64,000 bases of DNA from an uncultured Clostridia bacterium. GTDB lineage: Bacteria > Bacillota > Clostridia > Oscillospirales > Acutalibacteraceae. Made by a program: the position numbers and the translations under genes. The notes below the pieces were generated by a model, which was not told the DNA's origin, searched no databases, and saw nothing but the letters and a program-made list of their open reading frames with translations. Each line of letters starts with the position of its first letter. The first letter of the stretch is position 1. Below, piece by piece: positions 26,499 to 35,371 of this stretch. The DNA is taken from positions 1 to 64,000 of the forward strand of contig CALFTN010000059.1 of NCBI GenBank assembly GCA_937916395.1. The letters run 5' to 3'.

Positions 26499-27788
26499 TT
26501 ACAAATCCAAGGAATTTTCATTCAACAAAAATTCATACAACCCAAGATGAAGAATACCATTATCATCGTTCCATGGTTTCATAGAAGTTTTGCTAATTAT
26601 AATTTTTTTAAAAAAGTCATTTGTGTTTTTTAATGGTCTGAGTTCAGTTTCCATTTTATTTGGGTCATCAACATTAAGAGCTGATTGAATATAATATTTT
26701 TTAGTTCCTGCATTAACTACAAAATCAATCTCGCATTGCTTTTTGGTTCTTTTTTCATCTATCTTTTCAAAAATCTCCACAACACCTACATCAACTAAAT
26801 AACCTCTGCAAAGAAGCTCATTATAAATAATATTTTCCATAATATGAGTTTCTTCTTGTTGCCTGAAATTAAGTCTTGCATTTCTAAGACCAATATCCGT
26901 ACAATAATATTTTGAGGGATACTCAAAATATTTTTTACCTTTTACATCGTATCTTTTGGCATTACTAAACAAAAATGATTCCATAAGATAATTCAGATAG
27001 TTTGAAATAGTAGTGCTGGATACTTTTACATTTTTCACAGATTTTAAAGTATTTGATATTTTACTTGCATTAGTTAGTGAACCAACAGATGAACACAAAT
27101 TATCAGTAAATTCTTCTAAAACTTCTGGGAGCTCAATATCATAGCGCTCAACAATATCTTTAAAATAAACTTCTGAAAATAAACTTCTCAGATAATTTAG
27201 TTTTTCAGAATCAGAGTTTTTAGAAATTACTAATGGCATACCACCATAAAGTGCATAGTTTTCATAAGCGTCCGATTTATCTCCACCAACAAAGTCGTAA
27301 TATTCTTTAAAAGATATAGGATAAACCCGTAACTCATCACCCCTACCTCTGAATGCAGTGAGAACATCCTTGGTGAGCATTTTAGAATTACTACCGGTAA
27401 CATAAATATCCACATTACGAAGTCGCATAAGTCCGTTGAGAACATTATAGAGTTTAATATCCTCAGGATTTTTAAGTTCCTCTTTTGTAATAGCATATTG
27501 TACCTCATCAATAAAAATATAATACATATCCCTATTTACAATTTTTGACCGTATATATTCAGACAATTTGTGAGGGTCACGATACTCAAGATAAATATCA
27601 TCGTCTAAAGCAATAGTAATAATTTGTTCTTCTTTAACACCATTTTCAACAAGATAATCATAAAACAAGTTGAAAAGAAGATAGCTTTTCCCACAACGTC
27701 TTATACCAGTAATTACCTTTATCAAACCATTTTCTTTCTTATCAATAAGTTTTTTAAGATATGCATTACGTCTAATAATCTTCTCCAT
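26499..27788 (-). CDS. AAA_14/DUF4143-family ATPase (third of three)
   Basis: A 429-residue paralogue of the protein at 7880-9175. Walker A GIRRCGKS and Walker B YYIFIDEVQY are intact; the nuclease-like end reads CEIDFVVNAG...KYYIQSALN with no E-x-K. The two share long identical stretches such as NARLNFRQ/NARINFRQ and the order of motifs. ATG at 27788 with GGTGG. It is 16 bp upstream of the WbsX-like gene and could be cotranscribed with it. Its promoter lies within a large inverted repeat. Confidence 0.88.
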   Translation of the reverse strand: MEKIIRRNAYLKKLIDKKENGLIKVITGIRRCGKSYLLFNLFYDYLVENGVKEEQIITIALDDDIYLEYRDPHKLSEYIRSKIVNRDMYYIFIDEVQYAITKEELKNPEDIKLYNVLNGLMRLRNVDIYVTGSNSKMLTKDVLTAFRGRGDELRVYPISFKEYYDFVGGDKSDAYENYALYGGMPLVISKNSDSEKLNYLRSLFSEVYFKDIVERYDIELPEVLEEFTDNLCSSVGSLTNASKISNTLKSVKNVKVSSTTISNYLNYLMESFLFSNAKRYDVKGKKYFEYPSKYYCTDIGLRNARLNFRQQEETHIMENIIYNELLCRGYLVDVGVVEIFEKIDEKRTKKQCEIDFVVNAGTKKYYIQSALNVDDPNKMETELRPLKNTNDFFKKIIISKTSMKPWNDDNGILHLGLYEFLLNENSLDL

Positions 27789-27797
27789 AATTCCACC

Positions 27798-27916
27798 TTG
27801 ACTTTAAAATTTGTTGCAAATGCACCTAAGTTTCAAGTGTAGTATACCACTATTTTATAAAAAAATCAACTTTATATTTCAAATTTAGGTGCAAAGTCAC
27901 CGAAGTTTAAAGTCAA
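27798..27916. repeat. Imperfect inverted repeat with 39-base arms around the ATPase promoter
   Basis: Arms at 27798-27836 and 27878-27916 match in opposite orientation at 30 of 39 positions; TTGACTTTAAA and TTTGCACCTAA-like blocks are conserved. The 41-base centre contains the promoter. The left arm includes TTTGTTGCAAA, the core also found at the first ATPase gene. Confidence 0.75.
27841..27869 (-). promoter_or_regulatory. Promoter of the third DUF4143 ATPase gene
   Basis: Minus strand: -35 TTGATT at 27869-27864, 17-bp spacer, -10 TATACT at 27846-27841. It sits exactly between the arms of the inverted repeat. Confidence 0.65.
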
Positions 27917-27985
27917 AAGTTTCGAAGTTAATAAAATAAGTGAATTTTTCAAGCATTTCTTGAATTTTGGTCAAAGAACAATTTA

Positions 27986-28014
27986 TTGTTTTTAATACCT
28001 TAATGATTTATTAT
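27986..28014 (+). promoter_or_regulatory. Promoter of the XRE regulator gene
   Basis: -35 TTGTTT at 27986-27991, 17-bp spacer, -10 TATTAT at 28009-28014; 44 bp before the ATG at 28059. Confidence 0.5.
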
Positions 28015-28058
28015 ATAAACAGACCGGTCAACAAATCTAATCAAAGGTGGCAAACGCA

Positions 28059-29138
28059 ATGACTATTTATTTAAGCGAAAACATCAAGAAATTAAGACGA
28101 GAAAAGAACCTTACGCAAGAAGCCCTTGCAGAGTTTTTGGGAGTCACTTTTCAGAGCATCAGTAACTGGGAACGTGGTGAAAGTTACCCTGACATCACAA
28201 TACTCCCTGAAATTGCAGGATTCTTTAAAGTGAGTGTCGATGAGCTTCTCGGCATTAACAAGGCTGAAAACGAACACGAAATAAATTTAAAAATTGCAGA
28301 ATATGATAATCTGACTGACCATAAACTGATGCAAGAAACCATAAACGATTTAAAAGCAAAATTCCCAAATGATTTTAGAGTATTAATCAGATACCTCAGA
28401 TGCCTTGTGAATTTTTCAGAAGATTTATCAGTTGTTTCTTCCGAAGTATTTTTAATTTACAATAATATCCAGCAAAACTGCACAGATGATAGAATAAGAA
28501 TCAAAGCAAAACGAGCAATGATTGAGTTTTACCGTTCACAGTTAAATACAGAAAACTCGGATGTTATATTTGAAAAATGCGAAAAAATTATTTGCGAAAT
28601 GCCCGATATGCGCGACAGTCGTGAAATGTTCTGTACCTTTTACCCTGAATATCATCCCAAACATGATATTAAAATTCAAAATGCAATTGAAGAAATTTTT
28701 TTACTTCGCACAACACTTTACTCTCACTATTATTTCTACAACGACAACTGTACCGATGAATGGCAAACGAAATCTATACAAAAAGAAATTGAATATCTTG
28801 AATTCATTTATGATGACGGAAATTATGGTAAGATGTGGAAAACAATAATAAGTCTTTATTATCATTTGGGTGTAAAATATTTCAAGCTTAATGATTATAA
28901 AAACACAATTAATAACTTCAAAAAGTCTGCTGAACTTGCAATTAAATTTGACGAAATGGACAGAATTACCACTATGCACTCAACAATGTTCCGAGGTAAA
29001 GAGTTTGATAAACATACTCTCGGCAGTACATTTGTTGCAAAAAACAGAGTAAAAAAATTGTTAACCAAAGAATATCCGCTTACAGATAAATTTAAAGAAA
29101 CAAATGAGTTTAAAGAAATTATACAAATGTTAAATTGA
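28059..29138 (+). CDS. XRE-family transcriptional regulator with long C-terminal helical region
   Basis: A 359-residue protein. The first 65 residues are a Cro/CI-type HTH (NIKKLRREKNLTQEALAEFL, then TFQSISNWERGESYPDI). The remaining 290 residues are helical with TPR-like spacing and no recognisable catalytic motif; this layout is common in Firmicutes sensors. ATG at 28059 with AGGTGG 8 bases upstream; an in-frame GTG at 28047 overlaps that site. It is divergent from the DUF4143 ATPase gene and may control it through the intervening repeats. Confidence 0.85.
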   Translation: MTIYLSENIKKLRREKNLTQEALAEFLGVTFQSISNWERGESYPDITILPEIAGFFKVSVDELLGINKAENEHEINLKIAEYDNLTDHKLMQETINDLKAKFPNDFRVLIRYLRCLVNFSEDLSVVSSEVFLIYNNIQQNCTDDRIRIKAKRAMIEFYRSQLNTENSDVIFEKCEKIICEMPDMRDSREMFCTFYPEYHPKHDIKIQNAIEEIFLLRTTLYSHYYFYNDNCTDEWQTKSIQKEIEYLEFIYDDGNYGKMWKTIISLYYHLGVKYFKLNDYKNTINNFKKSAELAIKFDEMDRITTMHSTMFRGKEFDKHTLGSTFVAKNRVKKLLTKEYPLTDKFKETNEFKEIIQMLN

Positions 29139-29160
29139 AAATTAGACTATGGTGTAAACG

Positions 29161-29196
29161 AAACAACTCCGAGGCTTGAATCCCTCGGAGTTGTTT
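29161..29196 (+). terminator. Rho-independent terminator after the XRE gene
   Basis: 14-bp perfect stem AAACAACTCCGAGG with its complement at 29183-29196, 8-base loop, AT-rich tail. Confidence 0.85.
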
Positions 29197-29259
29197 ATTG
29201 ATTATTTTAAAAAAGTAATAGTAAATAGTTGATAAGTAAAGGGGAAAATTACAAAATCT

Positions 29260-29616
29260 TTATTTCTTCTCTTTCGCAGTATTAAGTGATGAAACAAGAA
29301 TTCTTTTTATTTCAAGACAATCATCAAGTAAAGACTGTCCTTCTTTTTCGGTAATATATTCTGATAAAATCAAGAGTCTTAACCAATATTCTGTTTCTGC
29401 AGTTTCTTTTAGTGAAATCTGAAGTTTTGCAATAAAGTCAGCTTTACTCACGCCATAAATTGCTTCATTTGCATTAGCCCCGATACTTGTAGCACTTCTT
29501 ATTATTTGCTTTGAAATGACTGTTTCTTTTTTCTCTTTTACAAGATATTTGTTAAGTTTTACTATTCGTGCTGCGAATTTTAAAGATTTTTCGAGTAATA
29601 TACTATCTTGTGCCAA
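29260..29616 (-). CDS. Four-helix-bundle protein (23S rRNA intervening-sequence-protein family)
   Basis: A 118-residue all-helical protein with the IVP family marks: SLKFAARIVKLNKYL at the front, SKQIIRSATSIGANANEA in the middle and AETEYWLRLL. The function of this family is unknown; members are often found in rRNA insertions or next to mobile or repetitive DNA. Start TTG at 29616 with GGAGG about 8 bases upstream; a longer in-frame reading to 29682 runs through a simple repeat and is rejected. It is followed upstream by an inverted simple repeat and tRNA-Leu. Confidence 0.8.
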   Translation of the reverse strand: MAQDSILLEKSLKFAARIVKLNKYLVKEKKETVISKQIIRSATSIGANANEAIYGVSKADFIAKLQISLKETAETEYWLRLLILSEYITEKEGQSLLDDCLEIKRILVSSLNTAKEKK

Positions 29617-29633
29617 TAAAAATCCTCCTTTTA

Positions 29634-29735
29634 GATAATAGATAATAAATAATAGAGAATAGAGAATAGTACAAAAGCGCACTAAAACGCACCAAATATC
29701 TTTTATCTATTCTTTATTCTCTATTATCTCTTATC
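29634..29735. repeat. Inverted purine/pyrimidine-type simple repeat upstream of the IVP gene
   Basis: GATAATAGATAATA-like sequence with AGAGAATAG units at 29634-29669 is repeated in opposite orientation at 29707-29735, with one 7-base indel. It could fold into a long hairpin over the space between the IVP gene and tRNA-Leu. Confidence 0.65.
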
Positions 29736-29758
29736 TTAGCCACCTCGTGTGGCGCTTT

Positions 29759-29845
29759 TGGTGCCGGTGGTGGGACTCGAACCCACACGATGTCGCCATC
29801 AACGGATTTTGAGTCCGTCACGTCTGCCAATTCCATCACACCGGC
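29759..29845 (-). tRNA. tRNA-Leu (anticodon CAA), CCA encoded
   Basis: On the minus strand the acceptor arms GCCGGTG and CACCGGC pair, the discriminator is A and CCA is encoded at 29761-29759. The anticodon loop CTCAAAA carries CAA (reads UUG), and the long variable arm (GATGGCGACATC) is that of a class II tRNA-Leu. The T arm GGTTCGAGTCC is standard. 87 bases with CCA. 29846-30018 to the next gene has no further gene. Confidence 0.95.
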
Positions 29846-30018
29846 ATATACAATTTTTTCAACTTTTGTATTATATATTAAAAAAAACAAAAAATCAATA
29901 CTATTACAAATATTTTGCTTAAATATCGTAAAATATAACAGTTTTCATTTCTTTTATTTTATGCTATTATTGTATTATAGAATTAAAATACTACTATGAT
30001 AGAAACAGGAGAAGCACT

Positions 30019-31776
30019 TTGAAAACAGAAGCAAAAGCAAAAAAGGGTGGTCTTATTAAAAGATTTATGCCCTACTATAAAAGACATCTTGGCACATTAA
30101 GCTTTGACTTATTTTGTGCCGCACTCACTACTCTTTGCGAGTTGGCTTTACCTATAATTGTCCGTGAAATTACAGGCACTGCAACAAATAACCCCGAAAA
30201 TTTAACTTTAAAGTTTATTTTAACACTCGGTGGAGTTTATATTATATTAAAAATCATAGATGCACTCGCCTACTATTATATGTCGTCAATCGGTCATATA
30301 ATGGGCACAAAAATCGAAACAGAAATGAGAAAAGACTTTTTTGGGCATCTTCAAAAATTGCCTTTTTCATTCTATGATGATGCTAAAGTCGGTACTTTAA
30401 TGTCAAGAATAACATCTGACCTTTTTGATGTTACCGAATTTGCACACCACTGCCCAGAAGAATTTTTTATAGCAGGAATTAAAATTGTTGCATCCTTCTC
30501 AATTTTAGCATTTATGAATGTTCCTTTAACGCTCATAATGTTTGCTGTTTTACCTTTTATGATTGTAATTCTTGCTAAATACAACCACAAAATGCGTGAC
30601 GGATTTAAAGAATCAAGAAAAAAAGTCGGCGAATTAAACAGCCAGATTGAAGATAGCCTTTTAGGAATCCGTGTCGTAAAATCTTTTGCTAACGAACATA
30701 TTGAAGAGGAAAAGTTCAAAACTGGCAACGTTGGATTTTTGAATATTAAATCTATAGTTTACAAACTTATGGGTTCCTTTACTGCAATCAACAGAGTGTT
30801 TGAAGGCATTATGTATATTGTAGTTGTAATTGCTGGTGGTATTTTCTTAATCAATAAAAAAATAGAGGCTGCCGACTACGTTGCTTACTTAATGTATATT
30901 TCTGTTCTTTTAACTGCAATAAAACGAATAGTAGAATTTGCAGAGCAGTTCCAGCGTGGCATGACCGGTATTGAGCGTTTTACCGAGATTATGGATATTG
31001 AGCCATCTATTAAAGACAAAACTGGTGCTAAAGAATTAGAGGTTAATGATGGCAATATTGATTTTAGAAATGTATCCTTTAAATATTCAGATGTCACAGA
31101 AAATGTTCTAACCAACTTAAACATTCACATTGAAAAGGGTCAGAAGGTAGCTTTAGTTGGCCCATCTGGTAGTGGTAAAACTACCCTTTGCAATCTTATT
31201 CCTAGATTTTATGAAATTACAGATGGTGAAATTTTAATTGATAACACAAATATTCAGGATGTAACTTTAAAATCCTTAAGAAATAACATTGGTGTTGTTC
31301 AACAGGACGTATATTTATTCTCTGGCACAGTTAAAGAAAACATCGCTTATGGTTTAAAAGATGCTTCTGACGAAGAGATTTATAATGCCGCACGTCTTGC
31401 AGGTGCTCACGAATTTATTGAAGGCTTACCAAATGGCTACGACACTTATGTCGGCGAGCGTGGTGTTAAGCTTTCTGGTGGGCAAAAGCAAAGAATAAGT
31501 ATTGCACGTGTTTTCTTAAAGAACCCTAAAATTCTTATTCTTGACGAAGCAACAAGCGCACTCGACAATGAAAGCGAACAAATCGTAAAAAAATCGCTCG
31601 ACTTATTAGCAGAGGGCAGAACAACTTTAATTGTTGCCCACAGATTAACAACAATTAAAAATGCCGATAATATTCTCGTTATGACAAACGACGGAATTGA
31701 AGAAAGTGGCACTCACGATGAATTAATTAAAAAGAATGGCGTTTACGCTAAGCTTTATGAAATGTACAGTAATTAA
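30019..31776 (+). CDS. ABC transporter, fused permease/ATPase (exporter, homodimer type)
   Basis: A 585-residue type IV ABC exporter: six membrane segments, then an ATPase with Walker A GPSGSGKTT, signature LSGGQKQR, Walker B ILILDEATSALD and H-loop VAHRL, all canonical, so it can work as a homodimer. The exported compound is unknown. Start TTG at 30019 with GGAGAA upstream. It precedes deoD by 27 bp and could be cotranscribed with the nucleoside genes; a functional link is not evident. Confidence 0.9.
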   Translation: MKTEAKAKKGGLIKRFMPYYKRHLGTLSFDLFCAALTTLCELALPIIVREITGTATNNPENLTLKFILTLGGVYIILKIIDALAYYYMSSIGHIMGTKIETEMRKDFFGHLQKLPFSFYDDAKVGTLMSRITSDLFDVTEFAHHCPEEFFIAGIKIVASFSILAFMNVPLTLIMFAVLPFMIVILAKYNHKMRDGFKESRKKVGELNSQIEDSLLGIRVVKSFANEHIEEEKFKTGNVGFLNIKSIVYKLMGSFTAINRVFEGIMYIVVVIAGGIFLINKKIEAADYVAYLMYISVLLTAIKRIVEFAEQFQRGMTGIERFTEIMDIEPSIKDKTGAKELEVNDGNIDFRNVSFKYSDVTENVLTNLNIHIEKGQKVALVGPSGSGKTTLCNLIPRFYEITDGEILIDNTNIQDVTLKSLRNNIGVVQQDVYLFSGTVKENIAYGLKDASDEEIYNAARLAGAHEFIEGLPNGYDTYVGERGVKLSGGQKQRISIARVFLKNPKILILDEATSALDNESEQIVKKSLDLLAEGRTTLIVAHRLTTIKNADNILVMTNDGIEESGTHDELIKKNGVYAKLYEMYSN

Positions 31777-31803
31777 TATTTACACTATTAAGGAGTTGAT
31801 TTT

Positions 31804-32532
31804 ATGAAGAACTATCCTACACCTCACATTGATGCGAAACCAGAGGATTTTGCAAAAACTGTGCTTATGCCGGGTGACCCATTAAGAGCAAAATTCATAG
31901 CAGAAAACTTTTTAGAAAATGCTGAGCTTGTAAACAATGTTCGTGGAATTCAAGGCTACACAGGTACTTACAAGGGTACACGTGTTTCGGTTATGGCTTC
32001 TGGTATGGGTATGCCATCAATAGGGATTTATAGCTATGAGCTTTTTAACTTTTTCCAGGTAGATAACATTATAAGAATCGGCTCTGCCGGTGGTATGTGC
32101 GACAAGGTTAAGGTTCGTGATATTGTTATTGCACAAGGTGCTTGCACTACCTCGAGATATAGCCACACCTTTAATCTTCCTGGCGATTTTGCACCTATTT
32201 CTGATTTTACAGTTTTAAGAACACTTGTAGAAAAATCAGAAGAATTAGGCATCAAATATGAGGTCGGCAACGTGCTTTCTTCTGATGTATTTTATGGCGA
32301 TACACCTGAGCTTTCAGCTAACTGGCAAAAAATGGGTGTTTTAGCTGTCGAAATGGAAGCGGCGGCACTCTTTATGAATGCTGCAAGAGCTGGTAAAAAA
32401 GCTGGTGCTATATTTACAATTTCTGACCATATTGTTACAGGTGAATCACTCCCTGCAATTGAAAGACAGAATTCATTTACAGATATGATGAAATTAGCAC
32501 TTGAAACAGCAGTAGAATTGGAGAATAAATAA
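31804..32532 (+). CDS. deoD: Purine-nucleoside phosphorylase DeoD
   Basis: A 242-residue hexameric-type (low molecular mass) PNP that phosphorolyses purine (deoxy)nucleosides to base and (deoxy)ribose-1-phosphate. It shows MPGDPLRAKFIAE (phosphate site), RIGSAGGM, the VEMEAAALF sugar site and ISDHIVTG with the proton-donating Asp. Start ATG with GGAGTTG ribosome site. Its stop shares a base with the ATG of deoB (TAATG). First gene of the nucleoside salvage set. Confidence 0.96.
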   Translation: MKNYPTPHIDAKPEDFAKTVLMPGDPLRAKFIAENFLENAELVNNVRGIQGYTGTYKGTRVSVMASGMGMPSIGIYSYELFNFFQVDNIIRIGSAGGMCDKVKVRDIVIAQGACTTSRYSHTFNLPGDFAPISDFTVLRTLVEKSEELGIKYEVGNVLSSDVFYGDTPELSANWQKMGVLAVEMEAAALFMNAARAGKKAGAIFTISDHIVTGESLPAIERQNSFTDMMKLALETAVELENK

Positions 32533-33647
32533 TGGCTAAAAGAGTATTTCTTATAGTTCTTGATTCTTGTGGAATCGGCGAAGCACCTGACGCTGAAAGT
32601 TTTGGTGATAAAGGTGCTAACACAGTAGGCAGCATAAGTAAATCAAAGGAATTTAATATAGAAAATCTTAAAAGCATTGGTTTTACTGAGATTGATGGTC
32701 TTTCGTATCTTGGTAAAGGTGAGCTAAAAAGTGAAGTTGCAAGGCTCAGAGAAAAATCTAAAGGTAAGGATACAACAATAGGTCATTGGGAAATTGCAGG
32801 AGTTGTATCAGAAAAACCATTACCTACATTCCCTGACGGTTTTCCGAAGGAGCTTCTGGATGAATTTTCTCGTCTTACTAATCGCAACGTTCTTTGCAAC
32901 AAACCATATTCTGGCACAGAAGTCATTAAAGATTATGGCAAACAGCATTTAGAAACTGGTGATTTAATTGTTTACACTTCTGCTGACAGTGTTTTTCAGA
33001 TTGCTGCACACGAAAGTATTGTGACACCTGAAACGCTTTATGAATATTGTAGAATTGCACGTAAATTATTAGTTGGCGATTTAGGAGTGGGCAGAGTTAT
33101 TGCACGTCCCTTTGAGGGCGAGCACCCATTCAAAAGAACCCCAAGAAGGCACGATTTTTCATTAGAGCCACCAAAAAATACTGTTTTAGACGAATTAAAA
33201 GCCAATGATTTTGATGTAATTGGTGTCGGCAAGATTAATGATATTTTCGCAGGCAAGGGTCTAACCGAATACACCTACACCAAAAACAATGATGATGGTA
33301 TGGCAAAAACCTTAGAATATCAGAAAAAAGATTTTAATGGACTTTGCTTTATAAATCTTGTGGATTTTGATATGGTTTATGGTCACAGAAATGATGTGAA
33401 CGGATACGCTAAAGCATTAAGTGATTTTGATAGATGGTTACCAGAATTTATTAAAAATATGAACAGTGACGATGTTTTAATTATAACTGCCGACCATGGA
33501 TGTGACCCAGGTGACTTGAGCACTGACCACACTCGTGAATTTGTACCATTCATTATGTTTGGTGAAAATATTCCTCCAAAAAACAATGGCACGGTTGATG
33601 GTTTCACCTTTGTTGCTGATACAGTTAGAAAATTATTATTGGGATGA
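32532..33647 (+). CDS. deoB: Phosphopentomutase DeoB
   Basis: A 371-residue alkaline-phosphatase-superfamily mutase that interconverts (deoxy)ribose-1-phosphate and -5-phosphate. The metal-site start VFLIVLDSCGIGEAPDA and the C-terminal ITADHGCDPGD...DHTREFVPF are diagnostic; the phosphorylated Thr lies in GKDTTIGHWE. Slightly shorter than E. coli DeoB (407). It takes the products of DeoD and Pdp towards the pentose phosphate pathway. Confidence 0.96.
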   Translation: MAKRVFLIVLDSCGIGEAPDAESFGDKGANTVGSISKSKEFNIENLKSIGFTEIDGLSYLGKGELKSEVARLREKSKGKDTTIGHWEIAGVVSEKPLPTFPDGFPKELLDEFSRLTNRNVLCNKPYSGTEVIKDYGKQHLETGDLIVYTSADSVFQIAAHESIVTPETLYEYCRIARKLLVGDLGVGRVIARPFEGEHPFKRTPRRHDFSLEPPKNTVLDELKANDFDVIGVGKINDIFAGKGLTEYTYTKNNDDGMAKTLEYQKKDFNGLCFINLVDFDMVYGHRNDVNGYAKALSDFDRWLPEFIKNMNSDDVLIITADHGCDPGDLSTDHTREFVPFIMFGENIPPKNNGTVDGFTFVADTVRKLLLG

Positions 33648-33651
33648 TTTT

Positions 33652-34062
33652 ATGACAGATAAAGAATTAGTTTTAAAAGCACAAGAAGCTATGAAAAATT
33701 CATACTCACCCTACTCAGATTTTAAAGTCGGAGCGGCATTACTTGCTGAAAGTGGCAAGGTTTACACTGGTTGCAATATCGAAAATGTTGCCTTTGGTCC
33801 ATCAGTTTGTGCAGAACGTGTTGCTTTTTTTAAGGCAATTTCTGAGGGTGAAAAATCCTTCTCAAAAATTGCAGTTGTTGGTGGCAAAAATGGTGTAATC
33901 ACCTCACCCACTCCACCTTGTGGCGTTTGCAGACAGGTAATGCGCGAATTTTGTAGTGACAACTTTGAAATTTTAATAGCAAGAGAAAACAATGAATACG
34001 ACAAGGTTTTATTAAAAGACTTGTTACCCTACTCTTTTAAACCGGAGATTTTATCAAAATGA
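33652..34062 (+). CDS. cdd: Cytidine deaminase
   Basis: A 136-residue tetrameric-type zinc cytidine deaminase converting (deoxy)cytidine to (deoxy)uridine. Zinc and catalytic motifs CAERVAFF (Cys and proton-shuttling Glu) and PPCGVCRQV are both present. ATG at 33652, 4 bp after deoB; a longer in-frame reading from 33535 lies inside deoB and is rejected. It makes uridine for Pdp, the next gene, with which it overlaps by ATGA. Confidence 0.95.
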   Translation: MTDKELVLKAQEAMKNSYSPYSDFKVGAALLAESGKVYTGCNIENVAFGPSVCAERVAFFKAISEGEKSFSKIAVVGGKNGVITSPTPPCGVCRQVMREFCSDNFEILIARENNEYDKVLLKDLLPYSFKPEILSK

Positions 34063-35360
34063 GAATGTACGATATTATAAAAAATAAACGCGATAACAAA
34101 GAGTTAACAAAAGAAGAAATTGAATTTTTTGTTAAAGGCTATACCGATGGGTCAATCCCGGATTATCAGGCATCAGCGCTTACAATGGCAATTTTCTTTA
34201 ATGGTATGACCGAAAAAGAAACTGCCACTTTAACGCTTGCAATGGCAAATTCTGGTGACACAGTAGATTTATCTGATTTTGGTAACAAAACTGTTGATAA
34301 ACACTCAACCGGTGGCGTTGGCGATAAAACAACCTTAATCGTGGCACCAATAGTTGCTTCTTTAGGTTGCATTATTGCAAAAATGAGTGGTCGTGGCTTA
34401 GGTCATACAGGTGGTACTGTTGATAAATTGGAATCTATTGAGGGCTTTAACACGTCACTTTCACCAGAAGAGTTTTTCACACAGGTAAAAAACACAAATA
34501 TTGCAGTTATTGGTCAGACAGGCAATTTAACACCCGCTGACAAAAAGCTTTATTCTTTAAGAGACGTTACTGCAACTGTTGATAGCATTCCGCTCATTGC
34601 TTCAAGTATAATGAGTAAAAAGCTCGCAGCTGGCTCACACACAATAGTTCTTGATGTTAAATGTGGCAGTGGTGCTTTCATGAAAACACCTGATGATGCA
34701 AAAGCCTTGGCAGAAGAAATGGTAAAAATCGGAAAAAACAACGGCAGAAATATGGCTGCTATAATTACCGATATGAATACACCTCTTGGCAAAAACATTG
34801 GTAACTCGCTTGAGGTTATTGAAGCTATAGAAATTTTAAAAGGTAATGGTGCAGAAGATTTAAAATTTGTTGCTTGTGCCCTTGCCTCTGAAATTGTTTC
34901 TCTTTCAAAAAATATAACTGCAGAAGAAGCAAACGAATTAGTAGAAAACGCAATTTCGAGTGGCGAAGCTTTCAAGAAACTCAAGGAATGGATTTCTCAT
35001 CAGGGTGGCAACGAAGAATGGATTGAAAATCCTGAGAACTTTCCTAAGGCAGAATACAGCGAAGATATCATGGCAGAAAAGGACTGCTATATTTCTTCTA
35101 TGAATGCAGAAGAAATTGGTGTTGCATCTGTAATTTTAGGTGCAGGCCGTGAAAAGAAGGATGATATTATTGACTTCACTGCCGGAATTATTTTAAACAA
35201 AAAAACTGGTGACAAAGTGACTAAAGGTGATATAATCGCAACCCTTTACACTAACAATAAAAATTCTTTTGCATCGGCAAAAGAAAAATTCCTTTCAGCA
35301 ATTGAATTTTCAAATGAAAAACCAGAAAAAATACCACTTATTTATAAAATAGTCAGGTAG
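34059..35360 (+). CDS. pdp: Pyrimidine-nucleoside phosphorylase
   Basis: A 433-residue thymidine/uridine phosphorylase family protein. The signature KHSTGGVGDKTTLIVAP near residue 85 and MSGRGLGHTGGTVDKLE form the phosphate and nucleoside sites; the C-terminal barrel-sandwich domain is present. The broad Firmicutes enzyme (Pdp) acts on uridine, deoxyuridine and thymidine. ATG overlaps the cdd stop as ATGA. Completes the salvage operon. Confidence 0.94.
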   Translation: MRMYDIIKNKRDNKELTKEEIEFFVKGYTDGSIPDYQASALTMAIFFNGMTEKETATLTLAMANSGDTVDLSDFGNKTVDKHSTGGVGDKTTLIVAPIVASLGCIIAKMSGRGLGHTGGTVDKLESIEGFNTSLSPEEFFTQVKNTNIAVIGQTGNLTPADKKLYSLRDVTATVDSIPLIASSIMSKKLAAGSHTIVLDVKCGSGAFMKTPDDAKALAEEMVKIGKNNGRNMAAIITDMNTPLGKNIGNSLEVIEAIEILKGNGAEDLKFVACALASEIVSLSKNITAEEANELVENAISSGEAFKKLKEWISHQGGNEEWIENPENFPKAEYSEDIMAEKDCYISSMNAEEIGVASVILGAGREKKDDIIDFTAGIILNKKTGDKVTKGDIIATLYTNNKNSFASAKEKFLSAIEFSNEKPEKIPLIYKIVR

Positions 35361-35371
35361 GAAGATAGATT

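Noticed and set aside
27798..27916. Terminal inverted repeats of a transposable element
   Set aside because: No transposase, only 41 bp between arms, and these bases form a promoter; a regulatory role is more likely.
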